From Pseudocolwellia sp049933045 (GTDB lineage Bacteria; Pseudomonadota; Gammaproteobacteria; Enterobacterales; Alteromonadaceae): a DNA stretch of 64,000 nt. Of the stretch, positions 62,959 through 64,000 are shown one piece after another. The position numbers and the translations under genes were made by a program. Below the pieces are notes generated by a model that saw nothing but the letters and a program-made list of their open reading frames with translations, had not been told where the DNA came from and ran no database searches. Each line of letters starts with the position of its first letter. Within the stretch, counting starts at the first letter, position 1. Location: positions 1,612,001 to 1,676,000 of the forward strand of contig NZ_CP187926.1 of NCBI RefSeq assembly GCF_049933045.1. The letters are read 5' to 3'.

Positions 62959-63264
62959 CTAACGGCACCTCAGTGCATAAAGAGGCTCTGCTTCTACAAC
63001 TTCATTACGTGCTATATGTAAATCGTAATATTTTTGAACGTTCAGCCAAAAACCAGCACTAATCCCTGTTGATATTTCAAGTTTTTTTGCTAATGAAACA
63101 GAAACAGGCACTCTACCATTGGTAAATAAAGACACTTGCTTTCGGCTCATGTGTAAATACTTCGCTGCATCAGTCTGTGAAATTTTATGCCTTTCTAATA
63201 TTCTTTCAGCAAAGATTATTCCTGGGTGCTTGACGCATAATTCATTACTTCTTACTAGTGCCAT
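62959..63264 (-). CDS. higA: HigA/VapI-type antitoxin
   Basis: About 101 residues from ATG 63264, seven bases after GGAG; the longer frame adds seven codons. KHPGIIFAERILERHKISQT starts the family and AAKYLHMSRKQVSLFTNGRV is the HTH. It would bind its own promoter and neutralise a HigB RNase. The higB gene normally lies directly upstream, but no ORF of that type is found there, so it appears to be an orphan. Confidence 0.85.
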   Translation of the reverse strand: MALVRSNELCVKHPGIIFAERILERHKISQTDAAKYLHMSRKQVSLFTNGRVPVSVSLAKKLEISTGISAGFWLNVQKYYDLHIARNEVVEAEPLYALRCR

Positions 63265-63434
63265 TTTTAGCTCCAATAACATCATTTAGGTTAACATCGT
63301 AAATGTCATTATTTCATTATAAGCCAATTACGGTAATATTACATAATCAAAAAATACTATTGAATAATCATTAATCTCGACTGTGTCGGATCACTTGTTG
63401 TTAGATAAGCTAAGGCTAACATCCGTTATCGTAT
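63265..63434. other. Region upstream of higA without gene
   Basis: 170 bp that would hold higB in a normal locus. No ORF of about 90 codons is present on either strand; no remnant of HigB was recognised. Confidence 0.45.
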
Positions 63435-63593
63435 CAGGCTGTGTGAAAATTCCCAGAGTAAAATTATTATGTGATGCTACGCGAATTAACAGTTAGTTTT
63501 ACTTTAAAAGGTACTACAGAATTTAATCTACGGAGCCTTTTCCCGTTGATATTATCCAATTACTCAACTTTGAAATAGTTTTCACACAGGCTG
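63435..63593. mobile_element. MITE-like element with 15-bp inverted repeats
   Basis: 159 bp with terminal repeats CAGGCTGTGTGAAAA and the reverse complement of TTTTCACACAGGCTG (one mismatch), flanked on both sides by GTAT, a presumed target duplication. It has no ORF. The repeat resembles ends of full insertion sequences, but the parent element is not in the window. Confidence 0.75.
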
Positions 63594-63761
63594 GTATCAA
63601 AGCGAACCTTTTTAACCGAGTCTTTGAGCAGTATTCAGTAACAAAAACCTAACCTCGCCGTTAATAGTGATTTCAATAGTTCATGGTGGAAAGCTGAAAT
63701 AGCATTATCTGTTAAGGACAAATACAGCTCGTTGGAATTGCTAATAAATATTTCCCAATAA

Positions 63762-63790
63762 AAAACGACTCGTTAAAGTCGTTTCTTGTT
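63762..63790 (-). terminator. Terminator of the gene running in from the right
   Basis: Hairpin AAACGACTTTAACGAGTCGTTT on the minus strand followed by TTTT. Confidence 0.82.
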
Positions 63791-63818
63791 TAATCTGGTT
63801 TATCTCGTTCTAAAACAT

Positions 63819-64000
63819 TTAGCTCATATGCCTTTGTTGACGTTGTAATGATTTATTTTTAACGACCAACTCAGGTTTCTCAATCGCATAAAGGTTAAGA
63901 CTACTGAACAAACTCTTTAACTTAGCCGCTTCATAATCTTGCTCAATTTTTTCAAGCACTAGCTCATGTTTTTCAGGATATAAAGCTTCAACCGATTGCG
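63819..64000 (-). CDS. C-terminal part of an unknown protein (5' end outside window)
   Basis: The last 59 codons are visible, ending QRQQRHMS followed by TAA at 63819. YPEKHELVLEKIEQDYEAAK and KSLFSSLNLYAIEKPELVV form a charged helical segment. No family can be named from this piece; a terminator follows directly. Confidence 0.6.
   Translation of the reverse strand, partial: QSVEALYPEKHELVLEKIEQDYEAAKLKSLFSSLNLYAIEKPELVVKNKSLQRQQRHMS

Noticed and set aside
1..64000. CRISPR array, tRNA or rRNA genes
   Set aside because: No regularly spaced direct repeats, tRNA cloverleaf sequence or rRNA segments were seen.

Overview
The window is AT-rich chromosomal DNA of a marine gammaproteobacterium, most likely an Alteromonadales member close to Colwelliaceae. 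This rests on a full-length HrpA, AsnS and HtpX, a divergent bioA/bioBFCD locus with a BirA-type operator, a Zur-type MerC/COG0523 locus, secreted nuclease and alginate-lyase-like genes, and integron attC sites. The species is an inference; no rRNA or tRNA gene is present.

Layout. 1-13.4 kb: an accessory stretch of small genes mostly on the minus strand (end of a tyrosine recombinase, GNAT enzymes, membrane proteins) with several broken genes (YdeI, antiporter fragment, porin) and one coherent system, a bufferin-type copper metallophore operon (DUF2282, MNIO/DUF692, DUF2063, DoxX). 13.5-22.2 kb: an IS5-family element, two IS1182-family copies (one truncated), and an integron cassette array without an adjacent integrase. 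Its eight attC sites and eight cassettes are all oriented on the minus strand. Cassettes carry a sugar O-acetyltransferase, an Imm33-like protein, a single-chain restriction-modification enzyme and a small membrane protein; four others lack a convincing ORF, and three of those share a sequence with a conserved hairpin.

22.5-31.3 kb: housekeeping genes (UPF0016 transporter, bioDCFB, bioA, asnS, htpX). 31.5-36.2 kb: a cohesin-like protein with a PEP-CTERM-type tail beside a large extracellular nuclease ending in a dockerin-like domain. 36.6-50.1 kb: nitroreductases, hrpA, CBS, CreA, VOC, alpha/beta hydrolase-OsmC fusion, NrtS, patatin and GNAT genes. 50.4-57 kb: a PL6-type lipoprotein and a secDF pair without yajC. 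57.3-59.5 kb: the MerC and COG0523 genes behind two Zur-like boxes.

59.7-64 kb: a second identical IS5 copy, then the remains of an integron platform. Two minus-strand cassette genes with a ninth attC site lie beside a putative attI region with direct repeats and a perfect 14-bp inverted repeat, followed by a dead intI on the plus strand, in the canonical divergent arrangement. A HigA-type antitoxin, a MITE-like element and the end of an unknown gene follow. So one chromosomal segment holds a dead integron platform and, about 40 kb away, an orphan cassette array in the same orientation.
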